The notes beneath the pieces were generated by a model. That model ran no database searches, was not told the DNA's origin, and saw nothing but the letters and a program-made list of their open reading frames with translations. From Mycolicibacterium sp. P9-22 (lineage in GTDB: Bacteria; Actinomycetota; Actinomycetes; Mycobacteriales; Mycobacteriaceae): 64,000 nucleotides of DNA. Location: the NCBI RefSeq assembly GCF_008329585.1, contig NZ_NPKP01000013.1:62001-126000 (forward strand), written 5' to 3'. Both the position numbers and the translations under genes were made by a program. Within the stretch, counting starts at the first letter, position 1. Each line of letters begins with the position of its first letter. Positions 24,499 to 33,525 of the stretch are shown here, one piece after another.

Positions 24499-26619
24499 TC
24501 ACGATTCCATCGTCCGTACCTGGGATTTCATTACTTCGGCCAACGCGTTGGCCCGCGGGTCACCGAAGATGTCCTCGATCCGCAGCCGCCGGCCGTCCGG
24601 TCCGGCCAGCGGTACCCGCCAGTTCGGGTACTCATCGGTGGTGCCCGGTTGATTCTGGGCCCGCACGTCGCCGACCGCGTCGGGCAGAGCCAGAGCCAGC
24701 AGTTTGGACGGGGTCCGGCCCAGGTAGGCGTACAGCCCGCGGATGATCTCGTCGATATCGGGGTCGGTGCCGACGAGCCCGAGCCGCTGCAGCTCCGCCA
24801 GCCAGGCCGCCTGCTCGGCGCGGTCGGCGGCCAGTTCCTCCTCGGCCGGGCGGGTCAGCAGACCCAGTTCCTCACGCAACCGGATGTGCTCGCCGGCCAG
24901 ATAGCCGGCCGTGGGCGGCAGATCGTGGGTGGTCACCGACGACAGGCAGGCTTCCCGCCACTGTTCGGCCGGCAGCGGCTTGTCCGGCTGCCCCCATTCG
25001 CGGTCACGCTCGAACCACAGGATGGACGTGCCGAAAAGTCCGCGCGCACTCAGGTAGTCCCGCACCCACGGTTCGACGGTGCCCAGGTCCTCGCCGACCA
25101 CCACCGCACCGGCACGCATCGCCTCCAGTGCCACGATGCCGATCAGCGCGTCGTGGTCGTAGCGCACGTAGGTGCCGTCGGTCGGCGGAGCTCCCTGCGG
25201 GATCCACCACAGCCGGAACAGCCCGATGATGTGGTCGATGCGGACCCCGCCCGCGTGCCGCAGCACGGCGTTGACCAGCGCCCGGAACGGCGCGTACCCC
25301 GACTTCTCCAGCTGATCGGGTCGCCACGGGGGCTGGGACCAGTTCTGGCCGAGCTGGTTGTACTCGTCCGGTGGCGCGCCGGCGCTGACACCGAGGGCCA
25401 GCACGTCCTGCAGCGCCCACGCATCGGCGCCGTTGGGGTCCACCCCGACCGCCAGGTCGTGCATGATGCCCAGCGACATCCCGGCCTGGATCGCGGTCGC
25501 CTGTGCGGAAGTCAGCTGGTCGTCGAGCAGCCACTGCAGCCAGCGGTGGAAGTCCACGGCCTCGGCATGTCCGGCGGCGAACTCCGCGACCGCCGGGCCG
25601 TCCGGATGGGTCAGCGGGTCGGGCCAGCCGTGCCAGTCGGAGCCGTACACCTCGGCCAGCGCGCACCAGACGGCGAAGTCATCGAGGCTGCGTCCCTCGC
25701 GGTCCCGGAACGCGGCGTAGGCCAGTTCGCGGCCGGCCGAGCGGGGGACCCGGTAGAGCTGCTTGAGGGCGGCTCGCTTGACCTTCCAGGCGGCGTCGCG
25801 GTCGATCCCGTCGTGGCGGCGGGCGCGGGCGGCGAGGTCGGCGCGGGCCTTGCGCAGCGGCCCGCGTTTACGCAGCTGGGCGTATTCGGGGACGGCCTCG
25901 ACCCGCAGGTAGAGCGGATTGACGAACCTGCGGGAGGTGGGCAGGTAGGGCGAGGGTTCCATCGGCGCGACCGGGGCCGCGGCGTGCAGCGGGTTCACCA
26001 GGATGAATCCCGCGCCGTGCCGGGCCGCCGACCAGACCGCCAGATCGGTCAGGTCGGTGAGATCACCTGTACCCCAAGAATTCTCGGAGGTAACGCTGTA
26101 CAGCTGGATGGCCAGGCCCCACTGCCGGGCGACCGGCGCGGCCAGCGTGGCAGGACACACGATGAGCGTGGTGCTGATGTCGAGCTGGCCGGCCTGGGCG
26201 TGCAGCCGGTGATATCCGGGCGGCAGGTCGGCGGGCAGTTCGAAGGTGGCCTCGCCGATCAGCCTGCCGTCCAGATCATATGGTGGGCGGTTGTTTTCGA
26301 GCTGCCGCAGCCCGGCTCGCACCGAGCCGTCCTCCAGCCGGATCCACAGCCCGACGGGGTCGCCGTGGGTGACGTGCACCCAGAACGAGGACTCCGTGCC
26401 GGAGCGGGCGACGACCGTCGGGGGCAGGGTGAACCCCCAATGCTCCCGATCGTGGTTGCGGCGTGCCTCGTCGCGTTCGGCCGCACTGCCCGCCGGCACG
26501 CCCAGCGCCGCCAGCACCCCGATCAGGGTGTGCTCCGGGACCGGGACGCTGCGCCCTTGCCAGTCGATGAACTCGGTCGCCACCCCGTACAGCCGTGCGA
26601 GATCGGCAAGTTCGGTCAT
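24499..26619 (-). CDS. malQ: 4-alpha-glucanotransferase
   Basis: Predicted 706-residue amylomaltase (GH77). It transfers alpha-1,4-glucan segments between maltodextrins or glycogen fragments. The usual actinobacterial N-terminal extension is present. Catalytic-core motifs include VRIDHIIGLFRLWWIPQG (nucleophile Asp), VVGEDLGTVEPWVRDYL (acid/base Glu) and SVTTHDLPPTAGYL. Length is normal for mycobacterial MalQ. ATG 26619. It stands alone between a secreted-protein gene and the divergent MFS gene 66 bases away. Confidence 0.95.
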   Translation of the reverse strand: MTELADLARLYGVATEFIDWQGRSVPVPEHTLIGVLAALGVPAGSAAERDEARRNHDREHWGFTLPPTVVARSGTESSFWVHVTHGDPVGLWIRLEDGSVRAGLRQLENNRPPYDLDGRLIGEATFELPADLPPGYHRLHAQAGQLDISTTLIVCPATLAAPVARQWGLAIQLYSVTSENSWGTGDLTDLTDLAVWSAARHGAGFILVNPLHAAAPVAPMEPSPYLPTSRRFVNPLYLRVEAVPEYAQLRKRGPLRKARADLAARARRHDGIDRDAAWKVKRAALKQLYRVPRSAGRELAYAAFRDREGRSLDDFAVWCALAEVYGSDWHGWPDPLTHPDGPAVAEFAAGHAEAVDFHRWLQWLLDDQLTSAQATAIQAGMSLGIMHDLAVGVDPNGADAWALQDVLALGVSAGAPPDEYNQLGQNWSQPPWRPDQLEKSGYAPFRALVNAVLRHAGGVRIDHIIGLFRLWWIPQGAPPTDGTYVRYDHDALIGIVALEAMRAGAVVVGEDLGTVEPWVRDYLSARGLFGTSILWFERDREWGQPDKPLPAEQWREACLSSVTTHDLPPTAGYLAGEHIRLREELGLLTRPAEEELAADRAEQAAWLAELQRLGLVGTDPDIDEIIRGLYAYLGRTPSKLLALALPDAVGDVRAQNQPGTTDEYPNWRVPLAGPDGRRLRIEDIFGDPRANALAEVMKSQVRTMES

Positions 26620-26685
26620 GCCCGCAATCTTGCCGGATACGCCGGCGCATCGCTGTCCGCGCAGCGATCAGTACTGTCGGCGGGC

Positions 26686-27906
26686 ATGGCGCCCGGACGG
26701 AATGACCCCGTACAGGACCGGCGGGCCAGGGTCGCGGTGAGCGCCCTGTTCTTCACCAACGGGGCGGTGTTCGCGAATCTTCTACCCCGGTATCCCGAGA
26801 TCAAGTCCGATCTGGCGTTGACCAACGCCGTCTACGGTGCCGTCGCGGCGGCCTTCCCGGCCGGCGCGCTGGTCGCCGGTCTCGCCGCGGGCGTGGTCAT
26901 CCGCCGGCTCGGCTCGGCGCGTGCCGCAGTCGGCTCGACGGTGCTGCTGGCCGTGCTGCTCGTGGTCGCCGGTTACGCCGGAGACCCGGCTGTCCTGGCG
27001 GTCGCCCTCTTCCTGGGCGGGGCGTGCGATGCGGTCACCGATGTGGCCCAGAACGCGCACGGTCTGCGCGTGCAGCAGCGCTACGGGCGGTCCATCATCA
27101 ATTCGCTGCACGCGGTGTGGGCGGCCGGTGCCATCCTCGGCGGACTGATGGGAGCGGGTGCCATCGCCCTGCACATCGACCGGGGAACGCATCTGGCGAT
27201 CTCGGCGGCGCTGTTCGCCGCGGTGGCGCTCACCGCGTACCCGTTCCTGTTGCCCGGACCCGATCGTGTCGAGGACGGCACCCGGGAGACCGGGACTGCG
27301 TCGCGCGCGGGCCCCGCCGTCTATGCCGTGCTGGCGGCCCTCATCGCGATGGCCATCGCCGGCGCGGTGATCGAGGACGCGGGCAGCACCTGGGCCACGC
27401 TCTACATGCGGGACGGTGTCGGGGCGCCGGGGGCGGTCGCGGTGCTCGGCTATGTGGCGCTGATGGGCGCCATGTTCATCGGGCGGCTGACCGGTGACCG
27501 ACTCGTGGACCGGTTCGGGGAACGCGCCGTGACGCTGTCCGGGGGTCTGGTCATCGCCGCCGGTATGGGTGCCGCGCTGGCCTTTCCGAGCGTGCCGGGC
27601 ACCATCGCGGGTTTCGCCGCGGTGGGTCTGGGGGTGGCCACCCTGGTACCGGCCGCCATGCACGGGGCCGACCGGCTACCGGGGCTGCGGCCCGGCAACG
27701 GGCTGACCGCGGTCGCCTGGCTGATGCGTATCGGATTCGTGGGGTCTCCGCCGGTCGTGGGTCTGATCGCGGACGCCGCCGGGCTGCGGGCCGGGTTGCT
27801 GCTGGTGCCGGCCGCGGGACTGCTGGTCGCGTTGCTCGCGTGCTTCCCGGGTGTGCTCAGCGGGGCCGTCACGTCTAGTGGGAAAGGCCGCCCATTTCGA
27901 TCGTGA
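26686..27906 (+). CDS. MFS transporter
   Basis: Predicted 406-residue, 12-helix major facilitator protein. The N-terminus RVAVSALFFTNGAVFANLLPRYPEI and the loop ARAAVGSTVLL resemble the YbjJ/fucose-permease-like sugar branch rather than drug exporters. ATG 26686 is chosen as the first start after the malQ promoter region. Its last 32 bases overlap the convergent SMR gene. The substrate is unknown; proximity to malQ hints at a sugar but is weak evidence. Confidence 0.85.
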   Translation: MAPGRNDPVQDRRARVAVSALFFTNGAVFANLLPRYPEIKSDLALTNAVYGAVAAAFPAGALVAGLAAGVVIRRLGSARAAVGSTVLLAVLLVVAGYAGDPAVLAVALFLGGACDAVTDVAQNAHGLRVQQRYGRSIINSLHAVWAAGAILGGLMGAGAIALHIDRGTHLAISAALFAAVALTAYPFLLPGPDRVEDGTRETGTASRAGPAVYAVLAALIAMAIAGAVIEDAGSTWATLYMRDGVGAPGAVAVLGYVALMGAMFIGRLTGDRLVDRFGERAVTLSGGLVIAAGMGAALAFPSVPGTIAGFAAVGLGVATLVPAAMHGADRLPGLRPGNGLTAVAWLMRIGFVGSPPVVGLIADAAGLRAGLLLVPAAGLLVALLACFPGVLSGAVTSSGKGRPFRS

Positions 27907-28201
27907 GGACGCCGGCGATGATCAACCCGATACCGCCCAGCATCCGCCAGGTCAGCGGATCGCGGAACAGGATTCGCGCGGCGATGGCCACCAGTGCGAC
28001 GCCGCAGGCGGTCCAGATCCCGTAGGCGACCCCGACCGGCATGCCGAGCGACAGCGACAGCCACAACAGGTAGAAGGACACCAGGTACCCGGCAGCCACC
28101 GGCACGATCCATTTCCGGCGGCGGAACCCGTCGGAGGCGCGCAGGGACAGCGTCGCCAGCACCTCCATGCCGATCGCCCCGGCCAGCGCCAGCCACATCA
28201 T
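27875..28201 (-). CDS. SMR family multidrug efflux protein, second of a pair
   Basis: Predicted 108-residue, four-helix small multidrug resistance protein. Membrane-embedded Glu13 in LAGAIGMEVLATLSLRASDGF is the essential proton/drug site. WLSLSLGMPVGVAYGIWTACGVALVA is the family signature region. Its ATG overlaps the stop of the preceding SMR gene (ATGA), so the two form a coupled pair, as in EbrAB- or YkkCD-type heterodimers. Its 3' end overlaps the convergent MFS gene. Confidence 0.92.
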   Translation of the reverse strand: MMWLALAGAIGMEVLATLSLRASDGFRRRKWIVPVAAGYLVSFYLLWLSLSLGMPVGVAYGIWTACGVALVAIAARILFRDPLTWRMLGGIGLIIAGVLTIEMGGLSH

Positions 28202-28542
28202 GATGCGGGCAGCTCCGGTGTGCGCTCGTGCGAGCCGAATTCGACGAGCAGCACGCCGGCGATGATCAGCGCGATACCCGCTGCCAGCGGCCAGGTGAAG
28301 GCCTCACCGAAGATCACCGATGCGGCGACCGCGGTGACCGCGGTACCGATGGCGCCCCAGATGCCGTAGGCCACCCCGACCGGCATACCGGCGCGCAGGA
28401 CCGCCGCCATCAAGATGAAGGACGAGATGTATCCGATCACCACGACGGCCAGCCACGCGGCGTGGTCCTGGGATGCCCGCAGGGACAGGGTGCCGGTGAC
28501 TTCGGTGCCGATCGCCGCGCTCAGCAGCACCCACTTTCGCAT
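28198..28542 (-). CDS. SMR family multidrug efflux protein, first of a pair
   Basis: Predicted 114-residue SMR protein with Glu14 in LLSAAIGTEVTGTLSLRASQ and the signature VLRAGMPVGVAYGIWGAIGTAVTAV. Four hydrophobic segments cover nearly the whole chain. ATG 28542. It is translationally coupled to the second SMR gene, and paired SMR proteins generally function as antiparallel heterodimers. It is divergent from the carboxylesterase gene. Confidence 0.92.
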   Translation of the reverse strand: MRKWVLLSAAIGTEVTGTLSLRASQDHAAWLAVVVIGYISSFILMAAVLRAGMPVGVAYGIWGAIGTAVTAVAASVIFGEAFTWPLAAGIALIIAGVLLVEFGSHERTPELPAS

Positions 28543-28618
28543 CGCGGCAGCCTAACCGCGACCAGGCAGGCGCCCCAGCCCGCCCTCGGTCGAGGTCCCG
28601 AACTCCGACAGGTCGGCA

Positions 28619-28650
28619 CATTCCACGGAACGCATGCGTACCGTGGAATG
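28619..28650. promoter_or_regulatory. Nested palindromic operator upstream of the carboxylesterase
   Basis: CATTCCACGG (28619-28628) and CCGTGGAATG (28641-28650) form a perfect ten-base inverted repeat. Between them lies a second perfect palindrome, ACGCATGCGT (28630-28639). The element ends 19 bases before the carboxylesterase start, just ahead of its GGGAGG ribosome-binding site. It can bind a dimeric regulator, or fold in RNA as a hairpin in the 5' leader. No regulator gene lies next to it. Confidence 0.65.
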
Positions 28651-28669
28651 ACGGGAGGTAGGACAGAAC

Positions 28670-30196
28670 ATGAACGACGCACTCATCGTCGACACCGGCA
28701 ATGGCCCGGTCCGCGGCATCAGCGACGGCACCGTCTCGGCGTGGCTGGGCATCCGCTACGCCGCACCGCCGACGGGTGACCTGCGCTGGCGTGCGCCGCA
28801 ACCGCCGGCGCCGTGGACCGAACCGGCCGACGCCACCGCGGTGGGCCCGGTCTGCCCGCAGCCGACCGACCCGCGGATCCCGCTGGACCTGGGCGCCCGG
28901 CAGGGCGAGGACTTCCTGACGCTGAACGTGTGGGTACCGGCCGGCGGTGTGGAGAACAAGCCGGTGCTGGTGTGGGTGCACGGCGGGGCCTATGTGTTGG
29001 GCTCGGCTGCACAGCCGCTCTATCACGGCAGGGAACTGGCCGTCGGCGATGACGTCGTCGTGGTGACCGTCAACTACCGCCTCGGGGTGTTCGGCTTCCT
29101 CGACCTGTCCTCGTTCGGGGATGGCTTCGACACCAACAACGGCCTGCGCGACGTGCTGTTCGCGCTGCAGTGGGTGCGCGACAACATCGAACGATTCGGC
29201 GGTGACCCTCACCGGGTCACGCTGTTCGGCGAATCCGCCGGTGGCGGAATCGTCACCACATTGCTGGGCAGCCCGGCGGCCGCCGGACTGTTCCACCGCG
29301 CCATCGCCCAGAGTTCGCCGGTCACCTCGGTCTACGACCAGGCCCGGGGCCGGCGGATCGCGGGTGAGTTCCTCGCCGAACTCGGCCTGTCTGACCGCGA
29401 CGCCGGGCAACTGCCCACCGTGCCGGTGACGGCTCTGGTGGCGGCCTCCAAGCACCTGTTCAACGATGTCCCGGCGCGCGCACCCGGGACGCTGGCCTTC
29501 GTGCCGATCATGGACGGGGACCTGGTCCCCGACTATCCGGTACAACTGGCGCGCGCCGGGCGCACGCTGCCGGTACCGCTGATCATCGGGACCAACGAGC
29601 ATGAGGCGGCGCTGTTTCGCTGGATGAGGTCGCCATTGCTGCCCATCACCCCGCAGGCGATCACGGCCATGTTCACCGCGATCGCCGCGGAGCAGCCCGG
29701 CCTGCAGATTCCGAGCCAGTCGGAGATCGGTGCCGTATACCGCGGCCGCGGCAAGAAGCCGGGCATGGGCGTCGCCCGGGACGTCGGCTTCCGGATGCCG
29801 TCGATCTGGTTCGCCGAGGGGCACAACCAGGTTGCGCCGGTCTACATGTACCGATTCGACTGGGCCACGCCGATGTTGCGGGCGCTGCGACTGGGCGGCG
29901 CGCACGCCACCGAGCTGCCCTATGTGTGGGGCAATCTGATTGCCGGACCGAAAGACCCGACATTCAAGCTGGGCGGCCTGGTGACCGGTAAGGCGGTCTC
30001 CCGGCGCATGCGGGCACGCTGGAGCAGCTTCGCCGCGGGTGCGGAGCCGACGGCTGGACCGGGGGACCCGGTCTGGCGCCCGTACCGCGCCGACGACCGT
30101 GCCACCCTGCTGATCGGAGCCGATGACGTGCTGGCCGACGACCCCGACCACGTGCAGCGCGCGACATGGGGTGCCGAAGTGCTGAGTTTCCGATGA
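28670..30196 (+). CDS. Type B carboxylesterase / lipase
   Basis: Predicted 508-residue alpha/beta-hydrolase of the type B carboxylesterase family. The family opening GPVRGISDGTVSAWLGIRYAAPPTGDLRW, the LVWVHGGAY oxyanion loop, the nucleophile elbow FGESAGGG (about residue 187) and the acid residue in IGTNEHEAALF are present. The catalytic His is expected in GGAHATELPYVWG. Start ATG 28670 with a strong GGGAGG site. There is no signal peptide, so it is cytoplasmic. It is the first of three same-strand lipid-related genes, under a likely operator. Confidence 0.93.
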   Translation: MNDALIVDTGNGPVRGISDGTVSAWLGIRYAAPPTGDLRWRAPQPPAPWTEPADATAVGPVCPQPTDPRIPLDLGARQGEDFLTLNVWVPAGGVENKPVLVWVHGGAYVLGSAAQPLYHGRELAVGDDVVVVTVNYRLGVFGFLDLSSFGDGFDTNNGLRDVLFALQWVRDNIERFGGDPHRVTLFGESAGGGIVTTLLGSPAAAGLFHRAIAQSSPVTSVYDQARGRRIAGEFLAELGLSDRDAGQLPTVPVTALVAASKHLFNDVPARAPGTLAFVPIMDGDLVPDYPVQLARAGRTLPVPLIIGTNEHEAALFRWMRSPLLPITPQAITAMFTAIAAEQPGLQIPSQSEIGAVYRGRGKKPGMGVARDVGFRMPSIWFAEGHNQVAPVYMYRFDWATPMLRALRLGGAHATELPYVWGNLIAGPKDPTFKLGGLVTGKAVSRRMRARWSSFAAGAEPTAGPGDPVWRPYRADDRATLLIGADDVLADDPDHVQRATWGAEVLSFR

Positions 30197-30242
30197 CCGC
30201 TCCGGGGGTCCGCCGCCGAATGCAGCCATTAGGCTCACCGCC

Positions 30243-31163
30243 ATGGACGGGTTGCTGAGGTTGCTCGACGTGCTGCCGCCGCAGCTGCGCGACCCGGTAC
30301 TCTTCGCCATCCCGTTCTTCGTGCTGCTGTTGGTGCTGGAGTGGGCCGCGGCGCGCAAGCTGGTGCACCTCGATACCGACGACCGTGCGCCGGCCGGGTC
30401 CTATCACCGCCGTGACGCCGGGGCCAGCCTGTCCATGGGCCTGGTCTCGGTGGCCACTACCGCCGGCTGGAAATCATTGGCGCTCTTGGGTTATGCGGCG
30501 ATCTACGCCTACGTGGCGCCGTGGCATCTGCCGTCCGACCAGTGGTACACGTGGGTGATCGCGCTCGTCGGCGTGGACCTGCTGTTCTACGCGTATCACC
30601 GGATTGCGCACCGGGTCCGGCTCATCTGGGCAACGCACCAGGCCCACCACTCCAGTCAGTACTTCAACTTCGCCACCGCACTACGGCAGAAGTGGAACAA
30701 CGGTGGCGAGATCGTGATGTGGATTCCGTTGCCGCTGCTCGGTGTTCCGCCGTGGATGGTGTTCGCGAGTTTCTCGGTCAACCTGATCTACCAGTTCTGG
30801 GTGCACACCGAGCGGATCGACCGGCTATGGCGGCCCGTCGAATTCGTATTCAACACACCGTCGCATCATCGGGTACACCACGGCATGGACCCGGAATATC
30901 TGGACAAGAACTACGCGGGCATCTTCATCTTGTGGGATCGGATCTTCGGCACCTATCAGGATGAGTTGTTCCGGCCGCACTACGGATTGACCAAGCAGGT
31001 CGACACCTTCAACATCTGGAAACTGCAGACCCACGAATACGTGGCGATCGGCCGGGATGTCCGGGCCGCGCATCGCTGGCGGGACAAGCTCGGCTACGCG
31101 TTCGGGCCGCCCGGCTGGGCACCGCGCGAGGCCGGGCAGGCGGTGTCCGGCAGCACAGGCTGA
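30243..31163 (+). CDS. Sterol desaturase / fatty acid hydroxylase family protein
   Basis: Predicted 306-residue membrane di-iron enzyme. The histidine motifs HRIAH, HQAHHSS and HHRVHH, spaced between four or five membrane segments, define the family, which uses O2 to hydroxylate or desaturate sterols or lipids. The final part (YEYVAIGRDVRAAHRWRDKLGYAFGPPGW-like) is typical of bacterial members. ATG 30243, 46 bases after the carboxylesterase. The substrate is unknown. Confidence 0.9.
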   Translation: MDGLLRLLDVLPPQLRDPVLFAIPFFVLLLVLEWAAARKLVHLDTDDRAPAGSYHRRDAGASLSMGLVSVATTAGWKSLALLGYAAIYAYVAPWHLPSDQWYTWVIALVGVDLLFYAYHRIAHRVRLIWATHQAHHSSQYFNFATALRQKWNNGGEIVMWIPLPLLGVPPWMVFASFSVNLIYQFWVHTERIDRLWRPVEFVFNTPSHHRVHHGMDPEYLDKNYAGIFILWDRIFGTYQDELFRPHYGLTKQVDTFNIWKLQTHEYVAIGRDVRAAHRWRDKLGYAFGPPGWAPREAGQAVSGSTG

Positions 31164-31205
31164 AAGTTCGGCTCGCAACACCCGAAGACCCCGTAGTCTC
31201 GTGCT

Positions 31206-32612
31206 GTGAAGACCGTCTTCGATGCCCACGTCGATCCCACGCTGGTCGAACGTTCGCTTGCCGCAAGCATGTTCGCGCCGATGTGGCTCGACATCCGGCG
31301 ACCGGACCATGCCGCGCTGACCGGGGCGGTGAGCTGCGACCTGCTGGTGATCGGCGGTGGCTACACCGGCCTGTGGGCGGCGCTGCACGCCGCCGAGCGG
31401 AATCCGGACCGCAAGATCGTGTTGATCGAGGCGAACCGGATCGGCTGGGCGGCCTCCGGACGCAACGGCGGGTTCGTCGACGCCAGCCTGACCCATGGCG
31501 CGGAGAACGGGAAGTCGCGCTGGGCCGACGAGTTCGCCACCCTGCAGGCGATGGGCATGGAGAACCTCGACGGTATGGCAGCCGATATCGAACGGCTTGG
31601 GCTGGACGTGGAGTGGCAGCGGACCGGCATGTTGTCGGTGGCCACCGAACCACATCAGGTCGATTGGCTGGCCGAGTCCGCGGCGGCAGGGGAGGGCCGG
31701 TTCCTGGATCAGGAGCAGGTGCGTGCGGAGGTCGCGTCGCCGACCTATCGGGCGGGGCTGTTCGAGCCCGACACCTGTGCGATCGTGCATCCGGCCAAGC
31801 TGGCGGTCGAGCTGGCGCGGGCATGCCGGGAGGCGGGCGTACAGATTCACGAGCACACCCGGGCGGTATCGGTGCAGGCTTCGGGCAGCGGGCTGCGCGT
31901 CGGCGCCGAGACCGCGGTGCTGGACGCCGAGCAGGTGGTGCTGGCGACCAACGTGTATCCCAGCCTGGTGCGCCGAAACCGTTGGTACACAGTGCCGGTG
32001 TATGACTACGTGCTGGCGACCGAACCGCTGACGGACGATCAGCTCGACCGCATCGGCTGGCGTAACCGCCAGGGTGTCGGTGACTGCGCGAACCAATTCC
32101 ACTACTACCGGCTGACCGCGGACAACCGCGTGGTGTGGGGCGGCTATGACGCCATCTATCACTTCGGGCGTCGCGTCGACGCGGTGTACGAGGACCGGCA
32201 GCAGACCTACCGCAGGTTGGCAGAGCATTTCTTCATCACGTTCCCGCAACTCGACGACGTCCGGTTCAGCCATCGCTGGGCCGGCGCGATCGACACGAAC
32301 ACCAGGTTCTGTGCGCACTGGGGGACCGCCCACCGCGGCCGGGTCGCCTACGTCAACGGATTCACCGGGCTCGGAGTCGGGGCCACCAGGTTCGCTGCGG
32401 ACGTCTGCCTCGATCTGCTCGACGGGTCACCCACGGCGCGCACCGAGTTGGAGATGGTTCGCAAGCGGCCGATGCCGTTTCCGCCGGAACCGGTTGCCAG
32501 CGCGGGGATTCAGGCCACCCGCTGGTCGCTGGACCGTGCCGACCACTCCGCGGGCAAGCGCAATGCGCTGTTGAAAACCCTGGACAAACTGGGTCTGGGT
32601 TTCGACTCCTGA
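31206..32612 (+). CDS. FAD-dependent amine/amino acid oxidoreductase (DAO family)
   Basis: Predicted 468-residue flavoprotein. The dinucleotide motif CDLLVIGGGYTGLWAALHAAE is followed by KIVLIEANRIGWAASGRNGGF, characteristic of the GlpD/DAO group acting on amines (PuuB/OrdL-like). The C-terminal FAD contact FTGLGVGATRFAADVCLDLL is intact. Start GTG 31206. There is no neighbouring polyamine gene, so the substrate is open. It is read in the same direction as the esterase and desaturase genes, with 42 bases before it. Confidence 0.88.
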   Translation: MKTVFDAHVDPTLVERSLAASMFAPMWLDIRRPDHAALTGAVSCDLLVIGGGYTGLWAALHAAERNPDRKIVLIEANRIGWAASGRNGGFVDASLTHGAENGKSRWADEFATLQAMGMENLDGMAADIERLGLDVEWQRTGMLSVATEPHQVDWLAESAAAGEGRFLDQEQVRAEVASPTYRAGLFEPDTCAIVHPAKLAVELARACREAGVQIHEHTRAVSVQASGSGLRVGAETAVLDAEQVVLATNVYPSLVRRNRWYTVPVYDYVLATEPLTDDQLDRIGWRNRQGVGDCANQFHYYRLTADNRVVWGGYDAIYHFGRRVDAVYEDRQQTYRRLAEHFFITFPQLDDVRFSHRWAGAIDTNTRFCAHWGTAHRGRVAYVNGFTGLGVGATRFAADVCLDLLDGSPTARTELEMVRKRPMPFPPEPVASAGIQATRWSLDRADHSAGKRNALLKTLDKLGLGFDS

Positions 32613-32724
32613 TCTGTCGCACCGGATGTTCGCCGAGTGTTCCGATTTCGGAGAGCAGAACCGGACACCCGAGCGCTCGAGATCACTAGGCTCGGCGATA
32701 TCAACGTCGAAAGGGGAGAGCGGC

Positions 32725-33348
32725 ATGAGTGACAGACTTCAGAAGGGTGGGAAGCTCGCGCAGGGGGAGTCGCTGACGTCCAAGAACGGGGCCTATCGCG
32801 TGGTCCTTCAGGACGACGGCAACCTGGTGCTCTACAGCGGTGACACCGCGGTGTGGTCGACGGAGACCAACGGGCAGAACGTCGTCAGGGCCGAGGTCCA
32901 GGAGGACGGCAACTTCGTGCTCTACACGCCCGACAAACCGGTCTGGCACACCGACACCAAGGGCGCCAAGGATGTGCGGCTGATCATCCAGGACGACCGC
33001 AACCTGGTGCTCTACGGTTTCGATGGGGTCGCCTGGGCCTCGGGCACCGAAACGACAGAGGCCCCGCCGGTGCCGACGACGCCGCCGCCGGCCGCCGAGC
33101 CCGAGGTTGAGCTGGCCGCCGCCGAGGAGCCCGCACCCGCGCCGGAGCCGGCCGCCGAGGCTGCCGCGCCGCCTCCGCCTCCTCCGCCGCCGGCCCCTCG
33201 TACCTACACGGTGGTTTCGGGGGACACGCTGTGGGCGATTTCGGAGCGTTTCTACGGCGACGGCAACCAGTACCAGCGCATCGCCGATGCCAGCGGCGTC
33301 GCCAATCCGGACCTGATCCACCCGGGTCAGGTGCTCACGATTCCGTAG
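32725..33348 (+). CDS. Mannose-binding (GNA-type) lectin fused to LysM
   Basis: Predicted 207-residue protein. Residues 1-110 form a bulb-type lectin domain with three copies of the mannose-site motif Q-x-D-x-N-x-V-x-Y (QDDGNLVLY, QEDGNFVLY, QDDRNLVLY). A Pro/Ala/Glu linker follows, then a C-terminal LysM domain (YTVVSGDTLWAISERFYGDGNQYQRIADASG). ATG 32725 has a strong AGGGGAGAG site. There is no signal peptide. M. smegmatis encodes a known lectin of this architecture (MSL), which forms a domain-swapped dimer. A terminator follows. A link between mannose-rich lipids and peptidoglycan is suggested. Confidence 0.93.
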   Translation: MSDRLQKGGKLAQGESLTSKNGAYRVVLQDDGNLVLYSGDTAVWSTETNGQNVVRAEVQEDGNFVLYTPDKPVWHTDTKGAKDVRLIIQDDRNLVLYGFDGVAWASGTETTEAPPVPTTPPPAAEPEVELAAAEEPAPAPEPAAEAAAPPPPPPPPAPRTYTVVSGDTLWAISERFYGDGNQYQRIADASGVANPDLIHPGQVLTIP

Positions 33349-33367
33349 TTTCCGCTGCAGCGACGAG

Positions 33368-33402
33368 GCCCGGCCCCTTGTAACGGGGGCCGGGCTTTTG
33401 TT
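33368..33402 (+). terminator. Rho-independent terminator after the lectin-LysM gene
   Basis: GCCCGGCCCC (33368-33377) pairs perfectly with GGGGCCGGGC (33386-33395) around an eight-base loop and is followed by TTTTGTT. It begins 20 bases after the stop codon. Confidence 0.85.
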
Positions 33403-33525
33403 GCCCTTGTGACACGCGAGTCGTTATGAGACCTGTGATGTAACGAGATCGATCCGTTATCCGATTCACCCGACAGCACCCCGGTAGCGTCGATTCCTGT
33501 GTGGGGTGGAGGATCGGAGGGCTCG

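Noticed and set aside
24649..26685. Upstream part of the long plus-strand frame that ends in the MFS gene
   Set aside because: It is antisense to malQ and has shadow composition; the MFS protein begins at ATG 26686.
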